Shown: positions 19,108 through 27,244 of the stretch, piece by piece
Position numbering within the stretch: the first letter of the stretch is position 1
Layout: each line of letters starts with the position of its first letter
Assembly: GCA_902776185.1 (NCBI GenBank)
Contig: CACYPH010000014.1
Coordinates: forward strand, 1 to 64,000
Origin: an uncultured Ruminococcus sp.
Lineage (GTDB): Bacteria > Bacillota > Clostridia > Oscillospirales > Acutalibacteraceae
Length of the DNA stretch: 64,000 bases
Direction of reading: 5' to 3'
Position numbers and translations under genes: made by a program
The notes under the pieces: generated by a model
Database searches by the model: none
What the model saw: only the letters and a program-made list of their open reading frames with translations
Told to the model about the DNA's origin: nothing

Positions 19108-19920
19108 ATGAATATGATCCGAAACGATAACAAGGTTTTGATGGTTTCGACGATTCAGATCCGCCCGAATAAAACCCAGCCTCGCCGCAACTTTGACGAA
19201 GAGGAGATGAAAAGCCTGTCGCGCTCGATCGTCGAGAACGGTATCCTGCAGCCGTTGGTGGTGCGGCGGATCAACAGCACCGAATTTGAGCTGATCGCGG
19301 GCGAGCGGCGGCTCAGGGCGGCGATCATGGCGGGACTGAACAAGGTCCCGTGTGTCGTACATAAATGCAACGACAAAGAAAGCGCCCTGCTGGCGCTGAT
19401 CGAAAACCTGCAGAGAGCGGATCTGAATATGTTTGAAGAAGGGCGGGGGATCGCCCGATTGATCCGCAAATACGGACTGACGCAGGAGCAGGCGGCGATC
19501 AAGCTCGGCAAAAAGCAGAGCACGATCGCGAACAAGCTGCGGCTGCTGAGGCTGTCGTTTGAGGAACAGGAATGGATCCTCACCGCGAATCTCAGCGAAC
19601 GACATGCGCGCGCATTGCTGAGGATCCCCGACGAGAACCTCAGGCGCGAGGTGCTTAGCAGGATCATTACGGAGAATCTGAGCGTCGGTGCGAGCGAGGC
19701 GCTGGTGACCGATACGCTGATGAAAAAGAAACCCGAGGAACAGCCGAAAAAAGGCGGCAGAAAGGTCGTCGTCAAGGACGTCAGGATCTTTGTCAACACG
19801 ATCAACAAGGCGGTCGATACGATGCGGCTGTCGGGGATCAACGCGATCTCCAGACGGTCGGAGACCGACGATTATATTGAATACACCGTGAAGATCCCGA
19901 AGGCGGCAGAGATCGCTTAG
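19108..19920 (+). CDS. parB: ParB/Noc-family chromosome partition protein
   Basis: The 270-residue protein has the ParB CTPase fold, with the GERRLRAA motif near residue 70 and ENLQRADLNMFEEGRGIARLI. The HTH domain (LTQEQAAIKLGKKQSTIANKLRLLRL) and a C-terminal dimerisation segment follow. ParB loads on parS and spreads as a clamp; Noc is the closest paralogue. The three nearby sites are parS-type rather than the Noc site ATTTCCCGGGAAAT, so I favour ParB. The ATG at 19108 is preceded by GGGTGAGG. No parA is adjacent, although parA normally precedes parB here. Confidence 0.85.
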   Translation: MNMIRNDNKVLMVSTIQIRPNKTQPRRNFDEEEMKSLSRSIVENGILQPLVVRRINSTEFELIAGERRLRAAIMAGLNKVPCVVHKCNDKESALLALIENLQRADLNMFEEGRGIARLIRKYGLTQEQAAIKLGKKQSTIANKLRLLRLSFEEQEWILTANLSERHARALLRIPDENLRREVLSRIITENLSVGASEALVTDTLMKKKPEEQPKKGGRKVVVKDVRIFVNTINKAVDTMRLSGINAISRRSETDDYIEYTVKIPKAAEIA

Positions 19921-19935
19921 GATCATTGATTATCA

Positions 19936-19965
19936 AGTGCGGGCACGACACGTGTGTCGCGCCCA
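19936..19965. repeat. Family C hairpin repeat (C2)
   Basis: AGTGCGGGCACGACACGTGT followed by GTCGCGCCCAC is a hairpin very similar to 8508-8537. It lies directly after parB. Confidence 0.65.
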
Positions 19966-19971
19966 CCCATC

Positions 19972-19995
19972 ACTCTTCACTCTTAGTTCTTCACT
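19972..19995. repeat. 24-bp repeat shared with 3465-3488
   Basis: Identical over 24 bases to the CTTCACTCTTAG-containing string between gyrB and gyrA. Role unknown. Confidence 0.6.
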
Positions 19996-20061
19996 TTAAA
20001 AAGCTTTCCCCTAGGCGCGAAAGCGCCTGAACTCATACCCATTTCCTTATCTGAACCCCTT

Positions 20062-20098
20062 GCCGACAGCCGTGCGCGATATGCGTGCGGCTGTTGGC
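20062..20098. other. Long hairpin between parB and the broken XRE gene
   Basis: GCCGACAGCCG pairs with CGGCTGTTGGC, and the stem continues inward with several G-U pairs to a loop GATAT, giving about 16 pairs. It may be the parB terminator, but no T-run follows directly. Confidence 0.4.
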
Positions 20099-20165
20099 AT
20101 TTGCGGCGTTTTTGGTTCGCAAAAGGGGAAGGGGATCGCCTTGATAAAATAGCGTCTGTTAACGA

Positions 20166-20194
20166 TAGACAAATCAACCGGCGTTTGATATAAT
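20166..20194 (+). promoter_or_regulatory. Promoter of the broken XRE gene
   Basis: TAGACA, a 17-base spacer and a perfect TATAAT lie about 30 bases before the start codon. The promoter looks intact although the gene is interrupted. Confidence 0.7.
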
Positions 20195-20224
20195 GGGTTT
20201 ATCATCGGGTAAAGGATGAAAAGG

Positions 20225-21064
20225 ATGAATGCCATCAGCGGACAAATCAAGAGATACAGACGAGAAAAAGGATTGACGCAGGAACAGCTGGGCGCGAGCG
20301 TGGGCGTATCAATGTAGGCGGTATCGAAATGGGAGCGCGGAGGAACGCCGGACATTGAGCTTTTGCCTGCGATCGCCGATGTGCTGGGGGTCAGTATCGA
20401 CGAGCTGTTCGGGCGACAGAAAAAAAGTCTGGAGGAAACGATTGCAGACGTCGTTTACGCGGTGGATTCCAAGAATTCGTATGAGTATGCGTTTGAGCTG
20501 TGCTGGGCGGCATTCTTAGGGCTGGCGCATATCGACGGAAATCTGGAAGGGAACCGCAAGTATAATTACAGGTTGGAGGACGCCGACGTTGACAAAGGCT
20601 ATTTTTCCAAGCTGATATTGGACGGCGGTATCGCGTGCGCGCGGCTCGATCCCGATTTTCACACCTTCTTTTTGATGCCCGAACCAAAGGGAAATCTGCG
20701 TGATAAGCTCGCGGATATCCATAAACTGCAAAAGCTGTTTGAGGCGTTTGCGGACATCGATACCCTGACCGTTTTGTTTTTGCTCTATACGCGGCTCAAT
20801 ACGCCCGTCGCCGCATCGTTCGTCAGCAAGGAAACGGGAATATCGAAAGAGAGCGCCGAGGAGATCATGGAACGGCTGTGTCAGAGTAACCTGCTTTTCC
20901 GCACCTTGGCAACGACGAGCGACGGAGATATCAATATCTATCTCTTTAAGCAGGAGAGCGCGGTCGTTCCGCTGCTGTGCTTTGCCGACGAAATCCTCAG
21001 TGAAAACATCCGCGATATCATCATGGATATCAGCCGGACGAAGCCGTTGTTCCATGATCAGTGA
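20225..21064 (+). pseudogene. XRE-family transcription regulator with an in-frame amber codon
   Basis: The ATG at 20225 opens an XRE helix-turn-helix (MNAISGQIKRYRREKGLTQEQ) that reads to a TAG at 20315-20317, codon 31. The same frame then continues without interruption: AVSKWERG completes the HTH and a domain of about 180 residues runs to the TGA at 21062-21064. The expected residue at the stop is Gln (CAG), a single transition away. The C-terminal part resembles regulators with a helical, winged-helix-like effector domain. A good promoter and GGATG-type upstream sequence are present. It could be a recent pseudogene, a suppressed codon or a sequencing error. Confidence 0.8.
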
Positions 21065-21084
21065 AGAGAAAACAGAGAAAATCT

Positions 21085-21109
21085 AAACTCAACTGATGGT
21101 TGAGTTTTT
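21085..21109 (+). terminator. Terminator after the XRE gene
   Basis: AAACTCAAC / GTTGAGTTT with a five-base loop and a T-run. Confidence 0.85.
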
Positions 21110-21140
21110 CGCTTACGCGTCGCTTGTGATCAGGCGGCGC

Positions 21141-21187
21141 GTTTGCTATGATATAGGAAACTGAGCGTTTCTTACATCATAGCAAAC
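21141..21187 (+). promoter_or_regulatory. 21-bp-arm hairpin abutting the protease ribosome-binding site
   Basis: The arms 21141-21161 and 21167-21187 are complementary at 19 of 21 positions around the loop TGAGC. The right arm ends directly at AGGAGG, the ribosome-binding site of the following gene. It may be a transcript-stabilising or regulatory leader hairpin, or a remnant of an inserted palindrome. Confidence 0.55.
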
Positions 21188-21201
21188 AGGAGGAAATGAA
21201 G

Positions 21202-22884
21202 ATGAAAAGAATATGGATCGTATTTCTGGCGGCGATGTTACTGTTCTCTGCGGCGGCATGTTCGTCCGATAAGGGCGGCGCTGCCGACAAGGACGCCGTC
21301 GATAACGGCGATTTCGACGAGATCGACGCAGCCAAGCTGCCGTCGAAGATCGATCTCAGGGATTATGACGGAAAGAATTATGTGACGCCGGTCAAAAGTC
21401 AGCAGTACGGCGACTGCTGGGCGTTCGCACAGGCCGCCGCTGCCGAGACATCCTATCTTTTTGCAAACGAGATGGGTGTGCCGGCGGGTGAGATCAACGA
21501 TCAGGTCGACTTTTCCGAGAAGTACATCGCCTGGTATATGTTCCACGGGATCACCGGGGATGACGTTGCGGTCGGCAAGGTCCGTGCCTCTCAGGTCGGC
21601 GAGGGCTTTGACCTGAGCGAAGCGGAAAAAAATATGGATGTTGCCGCGTATATCATCGGCGGAAAATACATCGATCGCGCGAATTTGTTCGGGTCGGGCT
21701 TCGGTCCTGTCGACGAGAGCGTCAGCGTGAAGGGGGAGACCCCGTATGCGTACGACGATATGTCAGAGGTCGAATGGAAGCTCCCGCTGAATGCAGAATA
21801 CCGCAACGCTCCCACACAGGCTGTTTTCAGAAACAGCTGTTCGCTGCCGAGCCCTGCGGGAAAGGATGAGAACGGCGGATATGCATTCAACGAGGACGGA
21901 CTTAACGCGATCAAGTCGGAGATCAGTCAGGGACATACCGTGACGTTCGGGCTCAGATCAATGCACCCCGGATTCAACATCAAGAACAAAACGGTGTATT
22001 ACGACGGGGATGAGTCGCCGGATCATGCGGTCGCGGTGGTCGGCTATGACGACGATTATGCGAAAGAGAACTTTGCGCGAACAGACAGCGGCGATAAGGT
22101 GATCGAGGGAACAACGCCTCCCGAAAACGGCGCGTTCATCATCAAAAACAGCTGGGGTCTTGCCGACAATGATGACGACGGGTTCTTATACCTCTCTTAT
22201 TATGACCACAGCATCACGACGCCGATGAGCTATGAATTCGACAAGTCGGATTCTGCCGGAGCAACCGCGCTCAATTACGATCAGTATGACCTGATGATGA
22301 CGGCGTGGTACGGCAGTACGGACTATGATGAGGAAACGAAGACGGCGAATGTATTCGACGCGGAGGAGGACGAGAGCCTTTGTCAGATCGAGTATACGAC
22401 CGGTTCAGAGAAAACCGAGGTGAGCTATGAGATCTACAAGGGTGTTGAAGCGGATGATCCCGCGTCCGGCGAGATGCTCGAAAAAGGCGTCAGCCGTCAT
22501 CTGTACCCGGGATGTCACAGGATCGATCTTGAGGACGAATACGCGCTGAAAAAAGGCGACAGATATGCGGTCGTTTTGACGATGAAGCGTGTCGCCGACG
22601 AGGACGGCGAGATGGTGTATACCGAGGTCTTTCCGTATTCTGCGCCGTTCTTTAACGGTATGGCGGTGAGCGGCGTTATCAACGAGGGAGAAAGCTATCT
22701 GTATACCGACGGAAAATGGGTCGATATGACGAATTTGAAAGAGGATCTGATCGAGAGAGCCTATCAGCAGGGCAAAGATAATTTTGATGAAGAGGAAGAG
22801 GGGTTGTATATCACGCCGAAAGGCAAGGAGGATTATACCGTCGACAATTACCCGATCAAGGCAATTTTAAAAACCCATAAATAA
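21202..22884 (+). CDS. Papain-like (C1A) cysteine protease lipoprotein
   Basis: The 560-residue protein has a lipoprotein signal with Cys20 as the acylated residue. The C1A peptidase domain spans about residues 46-345. Its catalytic set is visible: Cys72 in QYGDCWAFA with Gln67 or 68 for the oxyanion hole, His275 in PDHAVAVVGYDDD, and Asn316 in FIIKNSWG. No propeptide is evident. The remaining 200 residues look like the lectin-like beta-sandwich found behind this peptidase in gut Clostridia. I prefer the second ATG (21202), eight bases from AGGAGG. It probably digests peptides at the cell surface. A long hairpin precedes it and a bidirectional terminator follows. Confidence 0.85.
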   Translation: MKRIWIVFLAAMLLFSAAACSSDKGGAADKDAVDNGDFDEIDAAKLPSKIDLRDYDGKNYVTPVKSQQYGDCWAFAQAAAAETSYLFANEMGVPAGEINDQVDFSEKYIAWYMFHGITGDDVAVGKVRASQVGEGFDLSEAEKNMDVAAYIIGGKYIDRANLFGSGFGPVDESVSVKGETPYAYDDMSEVEWKLPLNAEYRNAPTQAVFRNSCSLPSPAGKDENGGYAFNEDGLNAIKSEISQGHTVTFGLRSMHPGFNIKNKTVYYDGDESPDHAVAVVGYDDDYAKENFARTDSGDKVIEGTTPPENGAFIIKNSWGLADNDDDGFLYLSYYDHSITTPMSYEFDKSDSAGATALNYDQYDLMMTAWYGSTDYDEETKTANVFDAEEDESLCQIEYTTGSEKTEVSYEIYKGVEADDPASGEMLEKGVSRHLYPGCHRIDLEDEYALKKGDRYAVVLTMKRVADEDGEMVYTEVFPYSAPFFNGMAVSGVINEGESYLYTDGKWVDMTNLKEDLIERAYQQGKDNFDEEEEGLYITPKGKEDYTVDNYPIKAILKTHK

Positions 22885-22890
22885 GAAAAG

Positions 22891-22920
22891 CAGGCTGTCG
22901 TGAAAAATCACGACAGCCTG
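22891..22920. terminator. Bidirectional terminator between protease and cotH genes
   Basis: A perfect 13-bp stem, CAGGCTGTCGTGA / TCACGACAGCCTG, with the loop AAAA lies between convergent genes, with A and T residues on the flanks. Confidence 0.9.
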
Positions 22921-22940
22921 TTCTGTAAAGGAGAATGTGC

Positions 22941-25900
22941 TTATTTGATAGGTTGATCGATGGGATAGGGGATCTCGAAATCTGCGAGGTAACGCTGGAT
23001 ATAGGTTGCGTCAAGGATATCAATACCGTTGCCGGATATGTCGGCGGCTTCGCTATCGATATCGTCATCGGTTACGAAATCGGCAAGATAACGCTGGATG
23101 CGGGTCGCGTCGAGGATGGTGATCTTGCCGTCCATATCCGCGTCGCCGTACAGGCGCTCTCCGGTGGATGCTTTGGTGCCTTCTACGACGATGTAGTTGA
23201 GCGCGATCTCGCCGCCGGAGGGCTTGTCGGCAGTGTTGCCGCCGCTGACGGTATCCATGCTGACGGGTACCAGCCGCAGGATCAGGTTCTCCTGATCTGC
23301 CGCCGCTGCGGGGAGAGATTTGCCGTTGATGTAGGCGGTGAGGAGCTTGCGGCTGACGGTGGTGATGGTCAGCTGATCGCCGGTATCGGTGAAGGTCGTG
23401 CCGTCGGTGGAGTATTGCAGCTTCCAGGTCGCGGGGGCTTTGTTGGAGCCTGCGACATACATGGTGAGCTTGATATCCTGATAGCCCTTGGTCGATACAG
23501 CAAGCCGGATATAGGGAGTGCCCCAGAGGTTGTTTTTGCCGGCTGCCATGATCGGGGTCATGGAGGTGCCGTCGGGACCGTACTCGGGCGCGCTCCACTC
23601 GAGTGCGCGGAGGTTCTCGCCGTCGACGGTCATGGTGAGTGTACCCGTGCCGGAGGTGGCGGCATAGCCGGTATCGCCGGCGCCGTATTCGGTGAGCTTG
23701 TCGCCCTCGGTCTTATCTGCGTCGTCGAATACCCACGCGGCGATCGCATTGCGTAAGTACAGCTCGGGTGCGGGATAGGGAGTGACGGACGGTTCGGGTT
23801 CGGTCGGCGTTTCTGTCGGGGGAACGGTCGGTTCGGTTGTCGGCGGCTCGGTGGGAGTCTCGGGCTTGTAATTTGCGATGTACTGGGCGCTGATCCACGC
23901 GGCGCGGGAGGTCGTCCAATCCATCATGTAATCAAACTGACCGTCGTAGGTGTACTGGTCGTAGGAGGTCGCGCGGCTGTCCTGAGTGAGATTGACGCCG
24001 GTGACCTGACCGTAGGTGTTCTTGGTATAGGTCGCGCGGTACTGACGCACGGAGCTGTGGTCGGCGACCCAGGAGGAGTTGGTGACAAGCTCCCAGATCT
24101 TGTAGTTCATCGCGGCGGAGTCCTTGATGGCGGCGCGGTAGACGTCGGAGGAATAGAGCTCGCCGGAATCGATACCGGTGGAGGTCAGCTTGTCGATCGC
24201 GGGGAGGAAGTCCTCGAACCAGACGTTGTAGACGGTGCTCATGACGGCGGTGTTCTTCGCGGAGGCTACGAGGAAGTTCGCGTTGCTGTTCTTAACGGTA
24301 GAGAACCAGCCGGAGGGGAGGGTATAATCGCTGACGCCCATGCGGCGCAGGTCGCCCTCGACGCCTTTGGCGTTGCCGAGCGAATTATCGTAGTCCCAGA
24401 CAGGGGAAGCATAGAATTTATATTTGCCGGTCTCGTCGGGCTTATAGGTCAGGAAGAAGGATCCGGAACCGCTGTCCCAGTTCTTGCCCAGCTCGTTGAT
24501 CAGGTAGACCTTGGCGAGAGAATCGAGGTCGATATAGTCGCCGGTGTCAGCCGCGTTGGAGTTGAGCTTGTTGAACATTGTATTGAATTTGTTTTTGATA
24601 TAGCCGCGGACGGTGGCGAGATTGGGATCGCCTGCCTCCAGCTCGGGGGACTTCATGGTCAGGTTGTTGCCGTTCTGGACGGTGAAATGGAAGTCGTCAT
24701 CAGCAGGAGCGGGATCGATCTCAGCGACAAAGGAGAAGTCGGATTTGACGCCGCCGGTCTCGGGATCGAGGTAGTCCTCTTCGTCGATATCGGGCATGAG
24801 GGTATTCTTGCCGACGTCGACCTTCTGGCACATCTGGTAGGTGCCTTGATAGGTGCCGTTGGTGTACAGGTCGATCATGCGGCTGTCGGAGGCATAGGGG
24901 ATACCGACCTCGTCGGACAGGTCATAGAGGATACGGTTGCGCGCCATGGCGGCATCCTGGAAGTTGGAGATCAGGGAGAATTTCTTGCATTTGTCCATGC
25001 CGGCGAGCTTGACCGCGTCGGTAAAGGTGACGTTGAAGCCCTTTTTATCGGCGTTCCACGAGGTGTTGCCGCGGCCCTTCATCTTTTTGATGGGGGTGTT
25101 GGTGATCGTGCCGTCGGGGGTGGTGATCGCGCCGGTGGCGGCGGTGGAATTGGACTTGTCCGCTTTCAGGGTCTCAAAGAAATTCGGGTCGTCGCCGACG
25201 TTGACGAAGAGCGACGCCTCGGCTGAGGAGAACATGAATTTGACGGTGCGGTTGGTCGATCCGGAGCGGAAGGTATAGGTGGTCGAAGGATCGGCAGTGA
25301 GCGTCGCGATGCCTTTGGACGGGACGGTGACGCCGCCGATGGCCGCGCTCTCGGAATAGGAGCTGTACAGTTCGACAGCGGTGCCTGCTTTGACGGACGA
25401 GGGCAGGAAGAAGTAGTAGGTGTCGTCGACTTTGTACCACTTGACCCATGCCTCGGTGTCTTCGCCGGTACCGGCGTGCGCATAGAGGGCGTTCGCGGTC
25501 TCGGCGGTGATGTTGGCGTCGGTGACAGGCTCGGGATCTGTTTGCGCTTCGGTAGCGGGGGCATTGCCGCTCGAAGAGGTCAGGTAGCCGGTATCCGACC
25601 AGTCGGTGACGACGGCGGTATCCAGTCCTTTTGCATAATCGTCGGCGGTGATGGCGACGGTCTCGTTCCACAGCTTCTCGGCGTTGCCGCGCCAGAAACG
25701 CATGACGGATGCGCCTGCATCGGCAGCGGTAACGGTGTACTTGTAGGCACTTTTTGCGCTGTCGTAGCTGACGCCGGTGACGGGGTTGTACTTCGTCTTG
25801 TCGGCGTCGGCGATAATGACGGATACACCGCCGTTATCGGTACGCGAGGCGTCGGTGAAGTTGACATAAAGGGTTGCATCCTGCGCCCAATTGGATGGAT

Positions 25901-26027
25901 TTTCCACCTTGAAATACAGGACGTCGCCTTCTTTGAAGCCGTCTGCCGCGGCGGTGGTCAGCGTAAAGACCGTTGCGGTGGACAGGATCATCAGAAGCGC
26001 GAGGGTGAGAGATAGCAGCTTCTTCAT
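22941..26027 (-). CDS. Secreted CotH-kinase-domain protein with C-terminal dockerin
   Basis: The protein has 1028 residues from the ATG at 26025-26027 (GGAGAATA upstream). In order: a signal peptide (1-27); one or two beta-sandwich modules resembling the starch-binding-like domains of Ruminococcus surface proteins (about 30-290); a CotH domain (about 300-690) with KGRGNTSW, KKFSLISNFQD and the catalytic-type PVWDYDNSLGN; a Pro/Thr/Glu linker (about 720-755); a further beta-sandwich; and a type I dockerin (about 958-1022). The dockerin's first calcium loop is canonical (DADMDGKITILD). The second (DISGNGIDILD) is one residue shorter. Dockerins dock to cohesins of a scaffoldin, so this is probably a cellulosome- or amylosome-type component. 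Known CotH proteins are atypical protein kinases. Confidence 0.88.
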   Translation of the reverse strand: MKKLLSLTLALLMILSTATVFTLTTAAADGFKEGDVLYFKVENPSNWAQDATLYVNFTDASRTDNGGVSVIIADADKTKYNPVTGVSYDSAKSAYKYTVTAADAGASVMRFWRGNAEKLWNETVAITADDYAKGLDTAVVTDWSDTGYLTSSSGNAPATEAQTDPEPVTDANITAETANALYAHAGTGEDTEAWVKWYKVDDTYYFFLPSSVKAGTAVELYSSYSESAAIGGVTVPSKGIATLTADPSTTYTFRSGSTNRTVKFMFSSAEASLFVNVGDDPNFFETLKADKSNSTAATGAITTPDGTITNTPIKKMKGRGNTSWNADKKGFNVTFTDAVKLAGMDKCKKFSLISNFQDAAMARNRILYDLSDEVGIPYASDSRMIDLYTNGTYQGTYQMCQKVDVGKNTLMPDIDEEDYLDPETGGVKSDFSFVAEIDPAPADDDFHFTVQNGNNLTMKSPELEAGDPNLATVRGYIKNKFNTMFNKLNSNAADTGDYIDLDSLAKVYLINELGKNWDSGSGSFFLTYKPDETGKYKFYASPVWDYDNSLGNAKGVEGDLRRMGVSDYTLPSGWFSTVKNSNANFLVASAKNTAVMSTVYNVWFEDFLPAIDKLTSTGIDSGELYSSDVYRAAIKDSAAMNYKIWELVTNSSWVADHSSVRQYRATYTKNTYGQVTGVNLTQDSRATSYDQYTYDGQFDYMMDWTTSRAAWISAQYIANYKPETPTEPPTTEPTVPPTETPTEPEPSVTPYPAPELYLRNAIAAWVFDDADKTEGDKLTEYGAGDTGYAATSGTGTLTMTVDGENLRALEWSAPEYGPDGTSMTPIMAAGKNNLWGTPYIRLAVSTKGYQDIKLTMYVAGSNKAPATWKLQYSTDGTTFTDTGDQLTITTVSRKLLTAYINGKSLPAAAADQENLILRLVPVSMDTVSGGNTADKPSGGEIALNYIVVEGTKASTGERLYGDADMDGKITILDATRIQRYLADFVTDDDIDSEAADISGNGIDILDATYIQRYLADFEIPYPIDQPIK

Positions 26028-26213
26028 AAATATTCTCCTTTTTGATTTTAATGCAGTATTTGTGCTATGCCTTAATTGTATAATAAAACGCTTGGGATTG
26101 CCACATCTATTATTCACAAAAAATAAATTCTTTTTTGGCACAAGTGCCAGTTTATTCCTTTTTGCCGGATAAAAAACGGAAAACCGGATAAGGAATGGGA
26201 AACAGATTTGCTG

Positions 26214-26242
26214 TTGCAAACCAAACCGTTTTGTACTATACT
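26214..26242 (+). promoter_or_regulatory. ribF promoter
   Basis: TTGCAA, a 17-base spacer and TATACT lie 33 bases upstream of the ribF start codon. No FMN riboswitch was seen in the short leader. Confidence 0.7.
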
Positions 26243-26274
26243 TAATTGGTAACAAAAATACGGTTGGTGACGTT

Positions 26275-27189
26275 TTGAAGGTTTACGACAGCATTGAGGA
26301 TTTTGCGAAAATAGGATATGAAAGTCAGGTCGCGCTGGGATTTTTTGACGGCGTGCATCTGGGTCACCGCGCGGTGATCGACGAGATCGTCCGCGATAAG
26401 GGTGATCGTCAGGCGGTCGTGCTGACGTTCAGAGAAAGTCCCGCTGTACTGCTGGGAAAAAATGACGCTGTGCTGATCACCGACAATGAGCGCAAGGCTG
26501 AGCTGATGAAAGCGGCGGGTGCGGACGCGGTGATCTTCGCCGACTTTTCCGCGATCAAGGACATGGAAGCGGAGGATTTTATCCGCGGGGTACTGCATGA
26601 GAAGCTGCGCGCGAAAAAGGTTTGCTGCGGGTATAACTACCGTTTCGGAAAAAACGGAAGCGGGGATACCGAGATACTCGAAAAAATCTGCGGGGAGATC
26701 GGTATCGAAGTCTGTGTGAAAGAGCCCGTTTTTTGCGGCGGCAGGGCGGTATCGTCTTCCGCGATCCGCGAGCTGCTGCAAAGCGGAGAGATCGTGGAAG
26801 CGGACAGGATGCTGGGATACGCCTACAGCATCGGCGGGTTGATCGGCGACGGCAATCACATCGGATCGACCATGGGGATCCCGACCGTGAATCTCCCGAT
26901 CAAAGCGGGAATGGTCGTGCCGAAGTTCGGGGTATATGCTTCGCGCGTGACGGTGGACCGAAAAACCTATCGGGGCGCGACGAACATCGGCGTGCATCCG
27001 ACGGTCGGCGAGAATGATGCGCCGCTGTGCGAAACGTTTTTACTCGATTATGAGGGCGAGGCGCTGTATGGGGAATACGCCGTGTGCGAGCCGGCGGCGT
27101 TCATCAGAGAGGAAAAGAAATTCCGCTCGAAAGACGAGCTGACCGAACAGATCAAAAAAGATATTGATATGATCAAAGCGATCGTATAA
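26275..27189 (+). CDS. ribF: Bifunctional riboflavin kinase / FAD synthetase
   Basis: The 304-residue protein has two domains. The N-terminal FAD synthetase (nucleotidyltransferase) has GFFDGVHLGHRAV near residue 22 and a C-terminal SSSAIRELL. The flavokinase domain (about 180-300) has STMGIPTVNLP and GATNIGVHPTVG. It makes FMN and FAD, which MnmG and the Rnf subunits in this window need. The start is a TTG; no ATG fits the N-terminus. It stands alone between a secreted protein gene and a terminator. Confidence 0.95.
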   Translation: MKVYDSIEDFAKIGYESQVALGFFDGVHLGHRAVIDEIVRDKGDRQAVVLTFRESPAVLLGKNDAVLITDNERKAELMKAAGADAVIFADFSAIKDMEAEDFIRGVLHEKLRAKKVCCGYNYRFGKNGSGDTEILEKICGEIGIEVCVKEPVFCGGRAVSSSAIRELLQSGEIVEADRMLGYAYSIGGLIGDGNHIGSTMGIPTVNLPIKAGMVVPKFGVYASRVTVDRKTYRGATNIGVHPTVGENDAPLCETFLLDYEGEALYGEYAVCEPAAFIREEKKFRSKDELTEQIKKDIDMIKAIV

Positions 27190-27223
27190 AAAACGGACTG
27201 TCACGATGGTGGCAGTCCGTTTT
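27190..27223. terminator. Bidirectional terminator after ribF
   Basis: AAAACGGACTG / CAGTCCGTTTT forms an 11-bp stem, extendable inward, between the convergent ribF and yfhO-like genes. Confidence 0.88.
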
Positions 27224-27244
27224 CAGTGGTTGGTGTATGGAATA

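Noticed and set aside
22935..26015. Long plus-strand frames opposite the cotH gene
   Set aside because: They are Gly/Val/Asp-rich mirror products of a conserved signal-peptide-to-dockerin protein on the other strand.
26028..26274. FMN riboswitch upstream of ribF
   Set aside because: The leader after the promoter is only about 25 bases long and shows none of the conserved riboswitch core.
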